Of a DNA stretch of 64,000 nt, positions 1 to 8,346 are shown in pieces. Where the stretch lies: the NCBI RefSeq assembly GCF_002007215.1, contig NZ_MUHX01000005.1, positions 1-64,000 on the forward strand, given 5' to 3'. The translations under genes were made by a program, and so were the position numbers. The notes under the pieces were generated by a model. That model was not told the DNA's origin. It was given only the letters and a program-made list of their open reading frames with translations, and made no database searches. Origin of the DNA: Pyramidobacter sp. C12-8 (GTDB lineage: Bacteria > Synergistota > Synergistia > Synergistales > Dethiosulfovibrionaceae). The number at the start of each line of letters is the position of its first letter. Position 1 is the stretch's first letter.

Positions 1-2
1 TC

Positions 3-815
3 TTCGCCGGCAAAGTGAGCGCCCAAGGCTTCGACGCAACCCACCACAAAATCGAGAACGTCAAAGCCGGAGACGTGAGCGCGGCCAGTACCGACGCCAT
101 CAACGGAGCGCAGCTGTGGAAGGCTTCGAGCAGCCTCGCCACCCACCTCGGCGGCGGCTCCTCCGTCAACCCCGACGGCACCGTCTCCGCCCCCACCTAC
201 AAGTTCAAGTACGTGGACGGCGGCAGCTACAACACCGTCGGCGACGCCTTGAGCGCCGTAGACAAACAGTTCGGCAAAGTCTACAACAACTTCGGCAACG
301 TCTACAACCAGATGGGCGAACTGCGGCGCGACCTCAAGAACGTCGGCGCGCTCGGCTCCGCCCTGAGTGCCTTGAAACCGATGCAGTACGACCCGCTCGA
401 ACCCAGCCAGCTCATGGCCGGCTTCGGAACGTACAAAGGCGAATACGCCCTGGCCCTCGGCTGGGCGCACTACGTGAAAGAAGACTTCATGGTCCACGCC
501 GGAGTGTCCGTCACCCACCACGGCGAGTCGATGGCCAACGCCGGCCTGACGTGGAAGATCGGCAGGAAAGCAGACAAGGAACAGATCCCCGAACGTTACC
601 GCAAAGGCCCGATGAGCAGCGTCTACGTGATGCAGAAGGAGAACGCCCAGCTGCAGGCGCAGGTGGCGTCGCATGCACACGAGATCGCGGAGCTGAAGGC
701 TTCCCAGGCGCACGAGATTGCCGAACTGAAGGCTTCTCAGGTCCGCGAGATGGCGGAACTGAAAGCCGACATGGAAGAGATGAAGCGTCTGCTGCGGGCT
801 TCGAAACGGAGATAA
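3..815 (+). CDS. Trimeric autotransporter adhesin (YadA-like), C-terminal part only
   Basis: The reading frame is open to the left edge, so the 5' part of the gene lies outside the window; the GTG at 15 is an internal Val codon. The first visible residues carry the stalk motif [16 protein letters not shown], typical of YadA/Hia stalk and head repeats. A short coiled coil ([19 protein letters not shown]) leads into a four-strand anchor that ends near TWKIGRK. The anchor normally forms the 12-strand trimeric outer-membrane pore. Unusually, about 80 further residues follow the anchor: a [13 protein letters not shown] linker, then a charged coiled coil with 11-residue repeats. Family proteins usually end at the last barrel strand. 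Family assignment is secure; the function of the tail is unknown. Confidence 0.9.
   Translation, partial: FAGKVSAQGFDATHHKIENVKAGDVSAASTDAINGAQLWKASSSLATHLGGGSSVNPDGTVSAPTYKFKYVDGGSYNTVGDALSAVDKQFGKVYNNFGNVYNQMGELRRDLKNVGALGSALSALKPMQYDPLEPSQLMAGFGTYKGEYALALGWAHYVKEDFMVHAGVSVTHHGESMANAGLTWKIGRKADKEQIPERYRKGPMSSVYVMQKENAQLQAQVASHAHEIAELKASQAHEIAELKASQVREMAELKADMEEMKRLLRASKRR
675..773 (+). repeat. Three tandem 33-bp units encoding hendecad coiled-coil repeats
   Basis: Three consecutive 33-bp units encode [22 protein letters not shown] and [11 protein letters not shown]. The 11-residue spacing of I/L positions is that of a hendecad coiled coil, not of heptads. The first two peptides are identical although their DNA differs at several third positions, which suggests selection on the protein after duplication. 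Confidence 0.85.
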
Positions 816-913
816 CGTTTCAGCCTAACGTTCCGATCCTTGGATCGGCACGTATCGGCAATGTAATGTAAAGAGAAAGGACTGCAAAGGAAAGGACCGG
901 CAATGCAGAGAAA

Positions 914-950
914 AAGGGCGGAGTCTTATTCGCTCCGCCCTTCTTCTTTG
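914..950 (+). terminator. Rho-independent terminator of the adhesin gene
   Basis: A 10-bp perfect stem, AAGGGCGGAG paired with CTCCGCCCTT (914-923 with 933-942), is followed by a T-rich tract. It lies 100 bp after the adhesin stop codon. Confidence 0.85.
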
Positions 951-1015
951 TTCGTTTTTTATCTGTTTCTATTTATTTTCTATCAATTTGCCATTTATTC
1001 GAGGAGGTTTTATCA

Positions 1016-1546
1016 GTGAAACGTTTGATGCAGGCGGCAGTTTTATTTCTGACATTCGCTATGTCCGCGGCGGCGTCCGCCACGGAGATCGCCGTGGTGG
1101 ACACGGAAAAGCTCCTGGTCCAGTCCGAACCCGGCAAGCTGGGACGGGCCCATCTGGAGGCAGTGCAGAAAGTGCTCCAGAAAGGGTATAACGACCTGCG
1201 GGCGCTGTACCGCGGCCAGGAGAACACGGCCGAGGCGCAGAACGCGGTCGCGCAGGGACAGGCGGCGCTGGAACGGCAGATGGAAGTGGAACGCGCGGCG
1301 GTGACGTCGGTGCTGCAGTCGGAACTGATGGCGTCCGTGGAAACGTGGCGGAAGAAGAATCCGAAGTTCCACGCGGTGATGGCGCGTCAGCTGCTGCTCG
1401 ACGCGGCGCCCAGGCTGGACGTCACCGACGCCGTGCTGAAGGAGATGAACAGGCGCAGGCCGAAGTTCGCCGCCCTTCCCACGGTGACGGTGAAGAAGCC
1501 GGAAGTCCCCGCCAAGGCGGAACAGGCGTCTGCGGAAGCGAAGTAA
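1016..1546 (+). CDS. skp: OmpH/Skp-like periplasmic chaperone
   Basis: Predicted 176-residue exported protein. GTG is chosen as start because GAGGAGG (1001-1007) lies 8 nt upstream and the reading begins with a signal peptide (KRLMQAAVLFLTFAMSAAASA). The mature part opens with EIAVVDTEKLL, which matches the AVVDxxKV/LL opening of Skp proteins. A long charged helical stretch follows (about 45-110), as in the Skp tentacles. Skp chaperones unfolded outer-membrane proteins across the periplasm. The C-terminal part (about 110-176) ends in a Lys/Pro/Ala-rich tail. It follows an outer-membrane adhesin, which fits, but the terminator between them says they are separate transcripts. Confidence 0.75.
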   Translation: MKRLMQAAVLFLTFAMSAAASATEIAVVDTEKLLVQSEPGKLGRAHLEAVQKVLQKGYNDLRALYRGQENTAEAQNAVAQGQAALERQMEVERAAVTSVLQSELMASVETWRKKNPKFHAVMARQLLLDAAPRLDVTDAVLKEMNRRRPKFAALPTVTVKKPEVPAKAEQASAEAK

Positions 1547-1741
1547 CGGCCGAAACAGGAAAAACGGAACGACAGGATCCCCGAGCGGGGGAGGCGCAAA
1601 AAACGCGTCCCCCGCGCGGGCATCGTTTCGTCTCGGGTGTCCCGTCAGCGCCGCTCGGAATCGAGATAATGCGGCGTCCGGTACGTGAGCACTTCGGCCG
1701 AGCTTTCGCCGACCAGCATCATGTCTTTGATTGGGAAGAAT
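1547..1741. other. Gene-free interval with a possible coding remnant on the minus strand
   Basis: No complete gene is visible. A GC hairpin (GCGGGGGA 1585-1592 with TCCCCCGC 1608-1615) lies 38 bp after skp but has no T tract. On the minus strand 1722-1645 reads MMLVGESSAEVLTYRTPHYL and ends four codons later. It has no evident ribosome site. It could be the end of a decayed gene; this is weak. Confidence 0.2.
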
Positions 1742-1820
1742 AAGGACAAAAAAGCGCCCCGGATTTTCAAGCCCAGTGTGCCGTTCCCGAACGGCACACC
1801 GGGCTCGAAAATCCGGGCGC
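1742..1820 (-). terminator. Terminator of the nitrogenase-like/ABC operon
   Basis: A long imperfect inverted repeat (1754-1786 with 1787-1820, arms beginning GCGCCCCGGATTTTC and ending GAAAATCCGGGCGC) is followed on the minus strand by a run of six T (1748-1753). It lies 35 bp after the stop codon of the last gene in the minus-strand operon. Confidence 0.85.
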
Positions 1821-1854
1821 TTGGTTGATTTCGATTTTCCGCCGCTCTTTGCCC

Positions 1855-2649
1855 TCACGCCTGCGCGGCGATGGACAGCGGCACGACGGTGTTGTAGGTG
1901 ACGCCGCCGCGCTGGAAATCGTGGATCGAGACGTTCACGCCGAAGGCGCGGCGCATGTTGTCTTCGGTGATGACGTCCGGCGCCGCGCCGTACAGATCCG
2001 TCTCGCCGCGCCCGAGCAGCAGCGCCTTGTCCGACAGCTTGAGGGCGTGCGCGGGAAAATGCGTGTTGACGATCACCGACATGCCGTGTTCGTGCGCCAG
2101 ATGGCGGATGATGTCGAGGATCACCAGCTGGTTGCGGAAGTCGAGGTTGGATTCCGGCTCGTCCATGACCAGCAGCCGCGGCTGCGCCGCCAGGGCGCGG
2201 GCGGTGAGCACGAGCTGCAGCTCGCCGCCGCTCATGCGGTCGCAGCGCTTGTCCGCCAGTTTGACGATGCCCGCTTCTTCCATGGCTGCCGTGGCGATCG
2301 CCTCGTCCTTCGGTCCCGGCTGGCGCGTCACGCCGAGATGGGCGCTGCGCCCCAGCAGCACCATCTCGCGGGCGGTGTAGGGGAACAGGCTTCCCTTGGC
2401 CTGCGGCACGTAGGAAACGCGGCTCCACAGCTCGCGCGCCGCATAGTCCGCCAGCGGTCGGCCGTCGATGACGGTGCGCCCGCTCTTCCACGGCAGAAAT
2501 CCCATCATGCAGCGCAGCAGCGTGGTCTTGCCGACGCCGTTGGGGCCGAGGATCGCCAGGATCTCGCCGGGGCGCACGGAGAAGGACAGGTCGCGCAGGA
2601 TCGCGCGCCCGCCGTAATCGAAGCAGCCTTTTTCGACGGAAAAGATCAT
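1855..2649 (-). CDS. FecE/BtuD-type ABC transporter ATPase
   Basis: 264-residue ATP-binding subunit of a metal-chelate importer at the inner membrane. Walker A is GPNGVGKTT (about 39-47), the signature is MSGGELQ, Walker B is LLVMDEPESNLD, and the switch His is in VNTHFP. Length and the SVRPGEILAILGPNG context match the iron-siderophore/heme/cobalamin class. The ATG at 2649 overlaps the permease stop as ATGA, so the two are translationally coupled. It is the last gene of an operon that begins with nifH-, nifD- and nifK-like genes. The substrate cannot be read from the ATPase. Confidence 0.9.
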   Translation of the reverse strand: MIFSVEKGCFDYGGRAILRDLSFSVRPGEILAILGPNGVGKTTLLRCMMGFLPWKSGRTVIDGRPLADYAARELWSRVSYVPQAKGSLFPYTAREMVLLGRSAHLGVTRQPGPKDEAIATAAMEEAGIVKLADKRCDRMSGGELQLVLTARALAAQPRLLVMDEPESNLDFRNQLVILDIIRHLAHEHGMSVIVNTHFPAHALKLSDKALLLGRGETDLYGAAPDVITEDNMRRAFGVNVSIHDFQRGGVTYNTVVPLSIAAQA

Positions 2650-3653
2650 TGCGCCGTCCCCCTCGTCCTGCGCAGCAGCGAGATGAACACCGGCGCGCCC
2701 ACGAGCGCTGTGAGGATCGACACGGGGATCTCGGCGGCGGTGAGGCTGCGCGAGCAGGTGTCGATGACGAGCGTGAAGACCGCGCCGAGCGAGACGCAGG
2801 CGGGGACGATGCGCTGGTTGTTGCCGCCGCGGAGCATGCGCGCGATGTGGGGGATCAGCAGGCCGATCCAGCCGATCTTGCCGCACATCGATACGCAGGA
2901 CGCCGTCATCGCCGTGGCCGCCAGAATCACCGCCAGGCGCATGGCGCGCAGGTTGACGCCCATGGAGCGGGCCTCGTCCTCGCTGAGGGCGAGGATGTTG
3001 AGCCGCCAGCGCAGCAGGTAGATCGTGAGCGCGCCCGCGGCGATCATCGGCAGGCCGACCAGCAGCGTCGAGTAATTGGCGGCCGAAAGGCTGCCCATCA
3101 GCCAGTAGGTGATCGTCGGCAGCACTTCTTCCGGGTCGGCCACGTACTTGAGCAGCGACACGGCCGCCTCGAACAGCGCGCCGATGACCAGGCCCGACAG
3201 CACGATCATGATGATCGAGTTCTTGCCGCGCACCTTGGAGATGGTCCACGTCAGCGCCACGGCGCCGAGGCCGAAACAGAGCGCGAAAAGCTGCACGGAG
3301 ACCATGTCGAGCCGGAACATCAGCGCCGCGACGGCGCCGCACGAAGCGCCGCTGGAAACGCCCAGCGTGTCGGGCGTCGCCAGCGGATTGTTGAACAGGC
3401 TTTGAAAGGCCGCTCCCGAGAGCGCCAGCGCCGCGCCGCAGCACAGCGCCGTGAGCACGCGGGGCAGGCGTACGCCGAAGACGACCGACCGCTCCATGGG
3501 CGCGATCTCCGCTCCGGTCAGCGGCGACAGCAGCACGCGCAGCGTGTCGCTCGTGCTCAGCGCGTAACGGCCGAAGCCGAGGCAGAGCAGCGCCGCCAGC
3601 ACGGGAACGGCCCAGAGCAGCAGCGCGCCGAAGCGACGTGATTGACCGGCCAT
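2646..3653 (-). CDS. FecCD/BtuC-type ABC transporter permease
   Basis: 335-residue inner-membrane permease. It has about ten hydrophobic segments. Family motifs are visible: PRVLTALCCGAALALSGAAFQ, NPLATPDTLGVSSGA and GKIGWIGLLIPHIAR. The last is the coupling region that docks on the ATPase. Length is normal for the family (about 330-350). FecCD permeases import Fe-siderophores, heme, cobalamin or related chelates. Its start overlaps the upstream binding-protein stop as ATGA and its stop overlaps the ATPase start the same way, so the subunits are made from one message. Confidence 0.92.
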   Translation of the reverse strand: MAGQSRRFGALLLWAVPVLAALLCLGFGRYALSTSDTLRVLLSPLTGAEIAPMERSVVFGVRLPRVLTALCCGAALALSGAAFQSLFNNPLATPDTLGVSSGASCGAVAALMFRLDMVSVQLFALCFGLGAVALTWTISKVRGKNSIIMIVLSGLVIGALFEAAVSLLKYVADPEEVLPTITYWLMGSLSAANYSTLLVGLPMIAAGALTIYLLRWRLNILALSEDEARSMGVNLRAMRLAVILAATAMTASCVSMCGKIGWIGLLIPHIARMLRGGNNQRIVPACVSLGAVFTLVIDTCSRSLTAAEIPVSILTALVGAPVFISLLRRTRGTAQ

Positions 3654-4735
3654 CAGAAGATCGCGGCCTCGCGGGGCGGGTTATAAATGGCTTTCAGATC
3701 CTCGCCGGTCAGCTCGTAACCGTAAAAGCGGCGGTAGTAATCCTTCATCATCGCGTCCAGGTCGACGTCGCCGAACAGCTCGGGATGCACGCGCTGCGCC
3801 ACCCAGACCAGGCTCAGCGGCGTGTCGCCGGAGGGCGGGTACCAGCGGTAGACGCCGAGCGGGAACTTGTGGACGCGCCTGTTTTTGACGGCGGCGACGT
3901 TGCTCCAGTCGTAGCCCTCGATGGCGTTGTCGTAGAAGTCCTCGGGCACGTAGGGGCAGAAGTTGTTGATGAAGATCACCTCGGGATCCCAGCTGTAGAT
4001 CTGCTCGAGGTTGACCGTCTTCCAGCCTTTCAGTTCCGCGGCCGCGTTGACGCCGCCGGCGTGTTTGAGGTAGAAGGAAGCGTAATCGCCTGAACCGGCG
4101 ACCACCAGCTGGCCGCCGCTGAATCCGGCGAACATCAGCGCGCGCGGTTTTTCGGCTGTGTTCGCTGTGCGTTCCTGGATCATCTTCAGCGTCTCGCGGC
4201 CGAAGTCCGCCACGCCGTCGGTCTTGTCGCCGGAGCCGAAGATCTTGCCAAGATAGTCCGCCCAGTCGGCGAACGTGCCCACGGGATCGCCGCCGTACTT
4301 GCCGGGTTTGAAGCCCACGGCGGGGATGCCGGCGCGCCGGTACATCTCGCCCTCGGCCTTCTCGCTGGCGCGGTAGAACACCACGTCGGGGGCCATCTTG
4401 ATGATCTCCTCGACGTTGATCTTGCCGCCTGTGGCGAAGTCGCACTTCAGCTTGAGGATGTCGGGATACATCTTCGCCAGGTAGGAATGTTCCGCCGCGC
4501 TCATGGCCGCCGCGGGGATGCCAACGAGCCCCTGCGCGCCGCCGCGGTAGAGGCAGTAAATGCTGGTCAGCGGCATGATCGAAGAGATCACCACGCGCTC
4601 GGGATTTTTCGGAACCGTCGCCTCGGCCCCCGTATCGTCGACAAAAGTCACCGTCTCCCCGCTTTTTCCCCAGCCGGGAGCGGCGAAAAAAAGCGCTCCG
4701 ATCAGCAGGAACGAAAGAAAATTTGTCCGCTTCAT
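3653..4735 (-). CDS. Periplasmic metal-chelate-binding protein, second copy
   Basis: 360-residue substrate-binding protein of the FepB/BtuF (periplasmic-binding type III) family. A signal peptide (KRTNFLSFLLIGALFFAAPG) is followed by the family opening TVTFVDDTGAEATVPKNPERVV. The long helix between the two lobes and the VIFINNFCPYVPEDFY region are present. It is closely related in sequence to the product of the gene just upstream, and the two share whole blocks such as NNFCPYVPEDFY and GYDWS, so they arose by tandem duplication. The stop overlaps the permease start. Two binding proteins for one permease suggest related ligands or different affinities. Confidence 0.9.
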   Translation of the reverse strand: MKRTNFLSFLLIGALFFAAPGWGKSGETVTFVDDTGAEATVPKNPERVVISSIMPLTSIYCLYRGGAQGLVGIPAAAMSAAEHSYLAKMYPDILKLKCDFATGGKINVEEIIKMAPDVVFYRASEKAEGEMYRRAGIPAVGFKPGKYGGDPVGTFADWADYLGKIFGSGDKTDGVADFGRETLKMIQERTANTAEKPRALMFAGFSGGQLVVAGSGDYASFYLKHAGGVNAAAELKGWKTVNLEQIYSWDPEVIFINNFCPYVPEDFYDNAIEGYDWSNVAAVKNRRVHKFPLGVYRWYPPSGDTPLSLVWVAQRVHPELFGDVDLDAMMKDYYRRFYGYELTGEDLKAIYNPPREAAIF

Positions 4736-4793
4736 CGCGATTCTCCTTTGATATGAACGAAATCGAATTTACGCGGCCGCGCCGCGAAAACGC

Positions 4794-5891
4794 CTAATAG
4801 ACGGCCGCTTCGCGCGGCGGGGCGCAGATGTATTCCACGTCTCCGTCGCTCAGATCGTAGCCGTAGAAGCGGCGGTAATAGTCCTTCATCGCCTGCGCCA
4901 TGTCCACATCGCCGAACAGTTCCGGCTGCAGGCATTTGGCCGCCCACAGCAGGCTGAGCGGCGCGTCGCCCGCGGGCGGGTACCAGCGGTACATGCCCAG
5001 CGGGAACTTGTAGACGCGCCTGTTCTTGACGGCGGAAACGCTGCTCCAGTCGTAGCCCTTGATGGCGTTGGCGTAGAAGTCCTCGGGCACGTAGGGGCAG
5101 AAGTTGTTGATGAAGATCACCTCGGGATCCCAGGCGTAGACCTGTTCGAGGTTGACCGTCTTCGAGCCGTTCAGCGCCGAAGCGACGTTGACGCCGCCGC
5201 CCTCGTTGATGTAGAACTCGGCGAAGATCGTGCCGCCGGCCGCCGCCAGCTGGCCGTCGCGGAACCCGGAGAAAACGATCGCGCGCGGACGCTGTTCGGG
5301 CTTGAGCGACGCGGTGCGGACGCGCAGTTTTTCCAGCGTCTCGCGGCCGTATTCGGCGATGCCGTTGGTCTGTCCGCCGCCGCCGAAGATCTGGTCGAGC
5401 CGCTCGATCCAGCCGGCGAACGTGGCGATGGTGTCGACGCCGTGCTTGCTGGTGCTGAACGCCACCGCGGGCAGCCCGGCCTTGCGGTACATGTCGCCCT
5501 CGGCGACCTCGTTGGCGCGGTAGAAGACCACGTCGGGATGCAGCTTCATCACTTCTTCGACGTTCACCTTGCCGCCTTTGGCGAAATCGCATTCCAGCGT
5601 GAGGATGTCGGGGTAGACCTTGGCCAGATAGGAATGGCGCGCCGCGCTCATGGCCGCCGCGGGGATGCCCACGAGATTCTGCACGCCGCCGCGGTACAGG
5701 CAGTAGACGCTGGTCAGCGGCAGGATCGAGGAGATCACGATGCGCTGGGGATTTTTCGGGAACGTCACTTCGACGCCGCGGTCGTCCACCAGCGTGATCG
5801 TCTCCCGCTCCGCGGCCGCAGCCGCAGCCGCGCCCGCCAGAGCCGCGCTGCAAAGCGCCGCGGCCAGAAAACTCGCGAAAAATCGTTTCAT
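4794..5891 (-). CDS. Periplasmic metal-chelate-binding protein, first copy
   Basis: 365-residue paralogue of the next gene in the operon. It has an Ala-rich signal peptide (residues 1-28), then TITLVDDRGVEVTFPKNPQRIV. Shared with its sister are IPAAAMSAA.HSYLAK.YPDI, the NNFCPYVPEDFY block, and YRWYPPxGDxPLSL. A good ribosome site (AAAGGAG) precedes the ATG. It starts 5 bp after the nifK-like gene, with no room for a promoter, which ties the importer to the nitrogenase-like genes. In this family the ligand is usually a siderophore, heme, corrinoid or metallophore; none can be singled out here. Confidence 0.9.
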   Translation of the reverse strand: MKRFFASFLAAALCSAALAGAAAAAAAERETITLVDDRGVEVTFPKNPQRIVISSILPLTSVYCLYRGGVQNLVGIPAAAMSAARHSYLAKVYPDILTLECDFAKGGKVNVEEVMKLHPDVVFYRANEVAEGDMYRKAGLPAVAFSTSKHGVDTIATFAGWIERLDQIFGGGGQTNGIAEYGRETLEKLRVRTASLKPEQRPRAIVFSGFRDGQLAAAGGTIFAEFYINEGGGVNVASALNGSKTVNLEQVYAWDPEVIFINNFCPYVPEDFYANAIKGYDWSSVSAVKNRRVYKFPLGMYRWYPPAGDAPLSLLWAAKCLQPELFGDVDMAQAMKDYYRRFYGYDLSDGDVEYICAPPREAAVY

Positions 5892-5896
5892 GTCTT

Positions 5897-7066
5897 TTAC
5901 GCTCCTTTACTCTTCGATAGAATCGCCTCGACGAGGCGGTCCATTTCGGCGCCCAGCCAATGGGGCGCGTGATCCCAATAGAGTTTGCTCGACAGCGCCG
6001 GATGAGGCAGTCCGACGAGTTCGACGCCGCTGTCCGGCGGGATCAGCCCGGCGAACAGCGGATCGCCGACGATCGTGCGGAAGCGCCCCGACTCGACCAG
6101 CCCGCGCAGCGCCGTTTCGTCGGCGACGTCCAGATCGCCGGGCGAAGCGAGGCGGCGGTCCAGCCCCAGCATCGTGCCGACCGTCACGGGCAGGCCGGGC
6201 GAACGGGCGAGGAGCTCCGCGCGCAGCGCGGCGGCGCACGCCTGTTCGCCGACGATCAGCACGCCGCCGTCGCGGCTGGGCGCGTTTTGCGCGCGGCATT
6301 GGCCGTCGGCCAGCGTCCGTTCGATCAGTTCCAGCGCCGTCTCGCCGCCGCACAGCGGCAGCGCCGCGACCCACGGGGCGCCGTAACGGCGGCGCAGCAG
6401 TTCCGCCGCGTCCATCCCCGACTGCGTGACGGCGAGGTTGAGCGCGGCTTCGCCGAGGCGTTCGATTTGTTCGAGCGAAACGCCCATCATCAGGCGGCCG
6501 TTCACTTTCAGCCCATGCCCTTCGAGGAACGCGGCCAGTTCGGCGGCGTTGCCGTTGTCGGCAAAGTCCAGCGGCGTCATGCCGAGGATGTTGACGCTGC
6601 GGGGGATCTTCTCTTTCGTTTCCTTCGCGAAGCGCTCGATCAGCGCGGTCTGCGCGGCGCCGACGCCCGCGCCGTAGCGGACGATGCCGTTGGTCGGGAA
6701 ACCGAAACAGGGCAGGCCGGTGTGGTTTTCCAGCTCCGCGGCGATGCCCTTGAAGTCCGTGCCGATCACCATCGGCACGGGGCTGCCGATCACGGCGACC
6801 ATCGTGGGACGGAGTTCCTCGCAGGCCGCGATGACGCGGTCGACGAGCTTGTCGTCGTCGCCCAGCACGGCGTCGATCTCGCGCAGTCCCGAACAGAACG
6901 TCCGCGCCGGCGCGTCGTACCAGCGCGGCTCGTCGTAGCCCGTGTAGTTGCCCGTGCAGCCCGAGGCGTCGTGAATGACGGCGAGGCCGCCCAGCTCGTA
7001 CATGGCGGAGCAGACGCCCGAATAATCGCCGGCGTAGGCCGGCAGCGTGATCCACAGTTTGCTCAC
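5897..7066 (-). CDS. Nitrogenase component 1-like protein, NifK-like subunit
   Basis: 389-residue protein of the nitrogenase component 1 fold (NifD/NifK, BchN/BchB and CfbD relatives). The GTG at 7066 is chosen because it overlaps the upstream stop as GTGA and the family sequence begins there. Candidate P-cluster-like ligands are Cys37 (HDASGCTGNYTG) and Cys58 (TFCSGLRE), with Cys19 near the start. The place where NifD/NifK carry their third Cys (TCxxxxxGDD) reads VIGSPVPMVIGTD, so that Cys is absent. It is shorter than NifK (about 520), like the simpler nitrogenase-like reductases. It should pair with the D-like subunit encoded just before it. Reaction unknown. Confidence 0.85.
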   Translation of the reverse strand: MSKLWITLPAYAGDYSGVCSAMYELGGLAVIHDASGCTGNYTGYDEPRWYDAPARTFCSGLREIDAVLGDDDKLVDRVIAACEELRPTMVAVIGSPVPMVIGTDFKGIAAELENHTGLPCFGFPTNGIVRYGAGVGAAQTALIERFAKETKEKIPRSVNILGMTPLDFADNGNAAELAAFLEGHGLKVNGRLMMGVSLEQIERLGEAALNLAVTQSGMDAAELLRRRYGAPWVAALPLCGGETALELIERTLADGQCRAQNAPSRDGGVLIVGEQACAAALRAELLARSPGLPVTVGTMLGLDRRLASPGDLDVADETALRGLVESGRFRTIVGDPLFAGLIPPDSGVELVGLPHPALSSKLYWDHAPHWLGAEMDRLVEAILSKSKGA

Positions 7067-8346
7067 AGCACCAGCCCCGCTTTCTTCACCATGTCTTTCA
7101 GGTCGCTCTCCGCGGCGGCCGCGGCGCGGATCATCTCCAGCATCGCCGCGATGCCGCGGTAGCCCCAGTGCCCCTGCTGCGCGTCGGCGGGGGCCACGTG
7201 CCGCGAGCCGGTGATGTAGCCGCTGTTGTAGCCGATGCAGAGGCTTCCGGGCAGGCGGTCGCGGAAAAGCGCGCGCTGCGGATCCTGCGGCTGCATGATC
7301 TCGACTGCGGCGCAGCGTTCGCGCAGCCAGCGGTAATTTTCCGCGTCGGGGCCGACGACGTCCTGCACGATCAGGCGCTTCACGCAGAAGCCGCGTTCCA
7401 GCAGCGCCCTGGCGAGATCGAACGGCCGCGTCACGGCGTCGCCGTCGAGGACGACGGGCTGTCCGGCCAGAACTTCGCGCGTGCGCGCGAAATCCTCTTC
7501 GCACGCCGCCTCGTAACCCGAAAGGTCGGGACAATCCGCGCCGAGCGCCGCCGCCAGAGCGCGATACGTTTTCGTCACCTCGCGCGGGTCGTAGCTGACC
7601 AGCGCCCGCAGCCAGGGCGTGCCGTGCTTCTTTTCCATCCGCTCCGCCGCGTAAACGCCCGGCGGCGCCAGAACCACGTTCAGGCGGCTGCGCGCCATCT
7701 GCTGGAACTCACCGAACGTCGAAAAGTCGGTGATCTGCCGCGCGGGAACCGCGCCCATGCGCGCCAGCAGATCGTAATACTCGCCGTCCTTCAGCAGCGG
7801 CACGAGGCTGCCGATCAGGTTGACGCCGCCGTCTTTCCGCTCGGCCACGTCGAGCGTGGAATAGATCTTGTCGCGGATGTTCACGGCCGGCGGCACCTTG
7901 GTGTCGGTGGTGATGGGGTTCATGTGGCAGTCGATGAAGCGCACTTCGGGATGGCGCGCGTGCAGTTCCGCCGCTAGCGCCTCGTGGTCGGTGCCGAGCA
8001 GGTCGTCGAGGCAGGTGACGAAGATCATCATCACCCGCGGCGTGCGGCCGCGCTTTTCCAGCCAAGCCAGCAGCTCTTCCGCGCCGTCGACGATGGCCTG
8101 TTCGTAGCCGCCGGAGACGATGTCGTCCTCGCTCAGATAGAGATAGGAGATGGTGTCCTTGCGCCCCTGCAGACAGGCGCTCAGCGCGCCGTGGCGGCCG
8201 CAGGCGGCCGGGCCGGCGAAAAGCTGATAGCTCTCGGGCAGCAGCTGCCCCATGCGCGCCACGCCCCAGCTGCCGTGAGCCGGCGACGTGTACGTCAGCG
8301 TGCCGCGAAACGGGCTGCCGCAGGAAGCGCAGCCGCCGCAGCTCAT
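7063..8346 (-). CDS. Nitrogenase component 1-like protein, NifD-like subunit
   Basis: 427-residue component 1-like subunit. The N-terminus has CxxCxxC (Cys3, Cys6, Cys9), then [10 protein letters not shown] with Cys49 where NifD has its PxGC ligand, and [11 protein letters not shown] with Cys112 where NifD has its third ligand. So all three ligand regions for a bridging Fe-S cluster are present here, unlike in the partner subunit. The C-terminal half has the repeated Rossmann-like layout of the family and ends with the HWGYRG stretch. There is no evidence for a FeMo-cofactor pocket (no nifB, nifE or nifN nearby). Its start overlaps the nifH-like stop by 4 bases. Confidence 0.87.
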   Translation of the reverse strand: MSCGGCASCGSPFRGTLTYTSPAHGSWGVARMGQLLPESYQLFAGPAACGRHGALSACLQGRKDTISYLYLSEDDIVSGGYEQAIVDGAEELLAWLEKRGRTPRVMMIFVTCLDDLLGTDHEALAAELHARHPEVRFIDCHMNPITTDTKVPPAVNIRDKIYSTLDVAERKDGGVNLIGSLVPLLKDGEYYDLLARMGAVPARQITDFSTFGEFQQMARSRLNVVLAPPGVYAAERMEKKHGTPWLRALVSYDPREVTKTYRALAAALGADCPDLSGYEAACEEDFARTREVLAGQPVVLDGDAVTRPFDLARALLERGFCVKRLIVQDVVGPDAENYRWLRERCAAVEIMQPQDPQRALFRDRLPGSLCIGYNSGYITGSRHVAPADAQQGHWGYRGIAAMLEMIRAAAAAESDLKDMVKKAGLVL

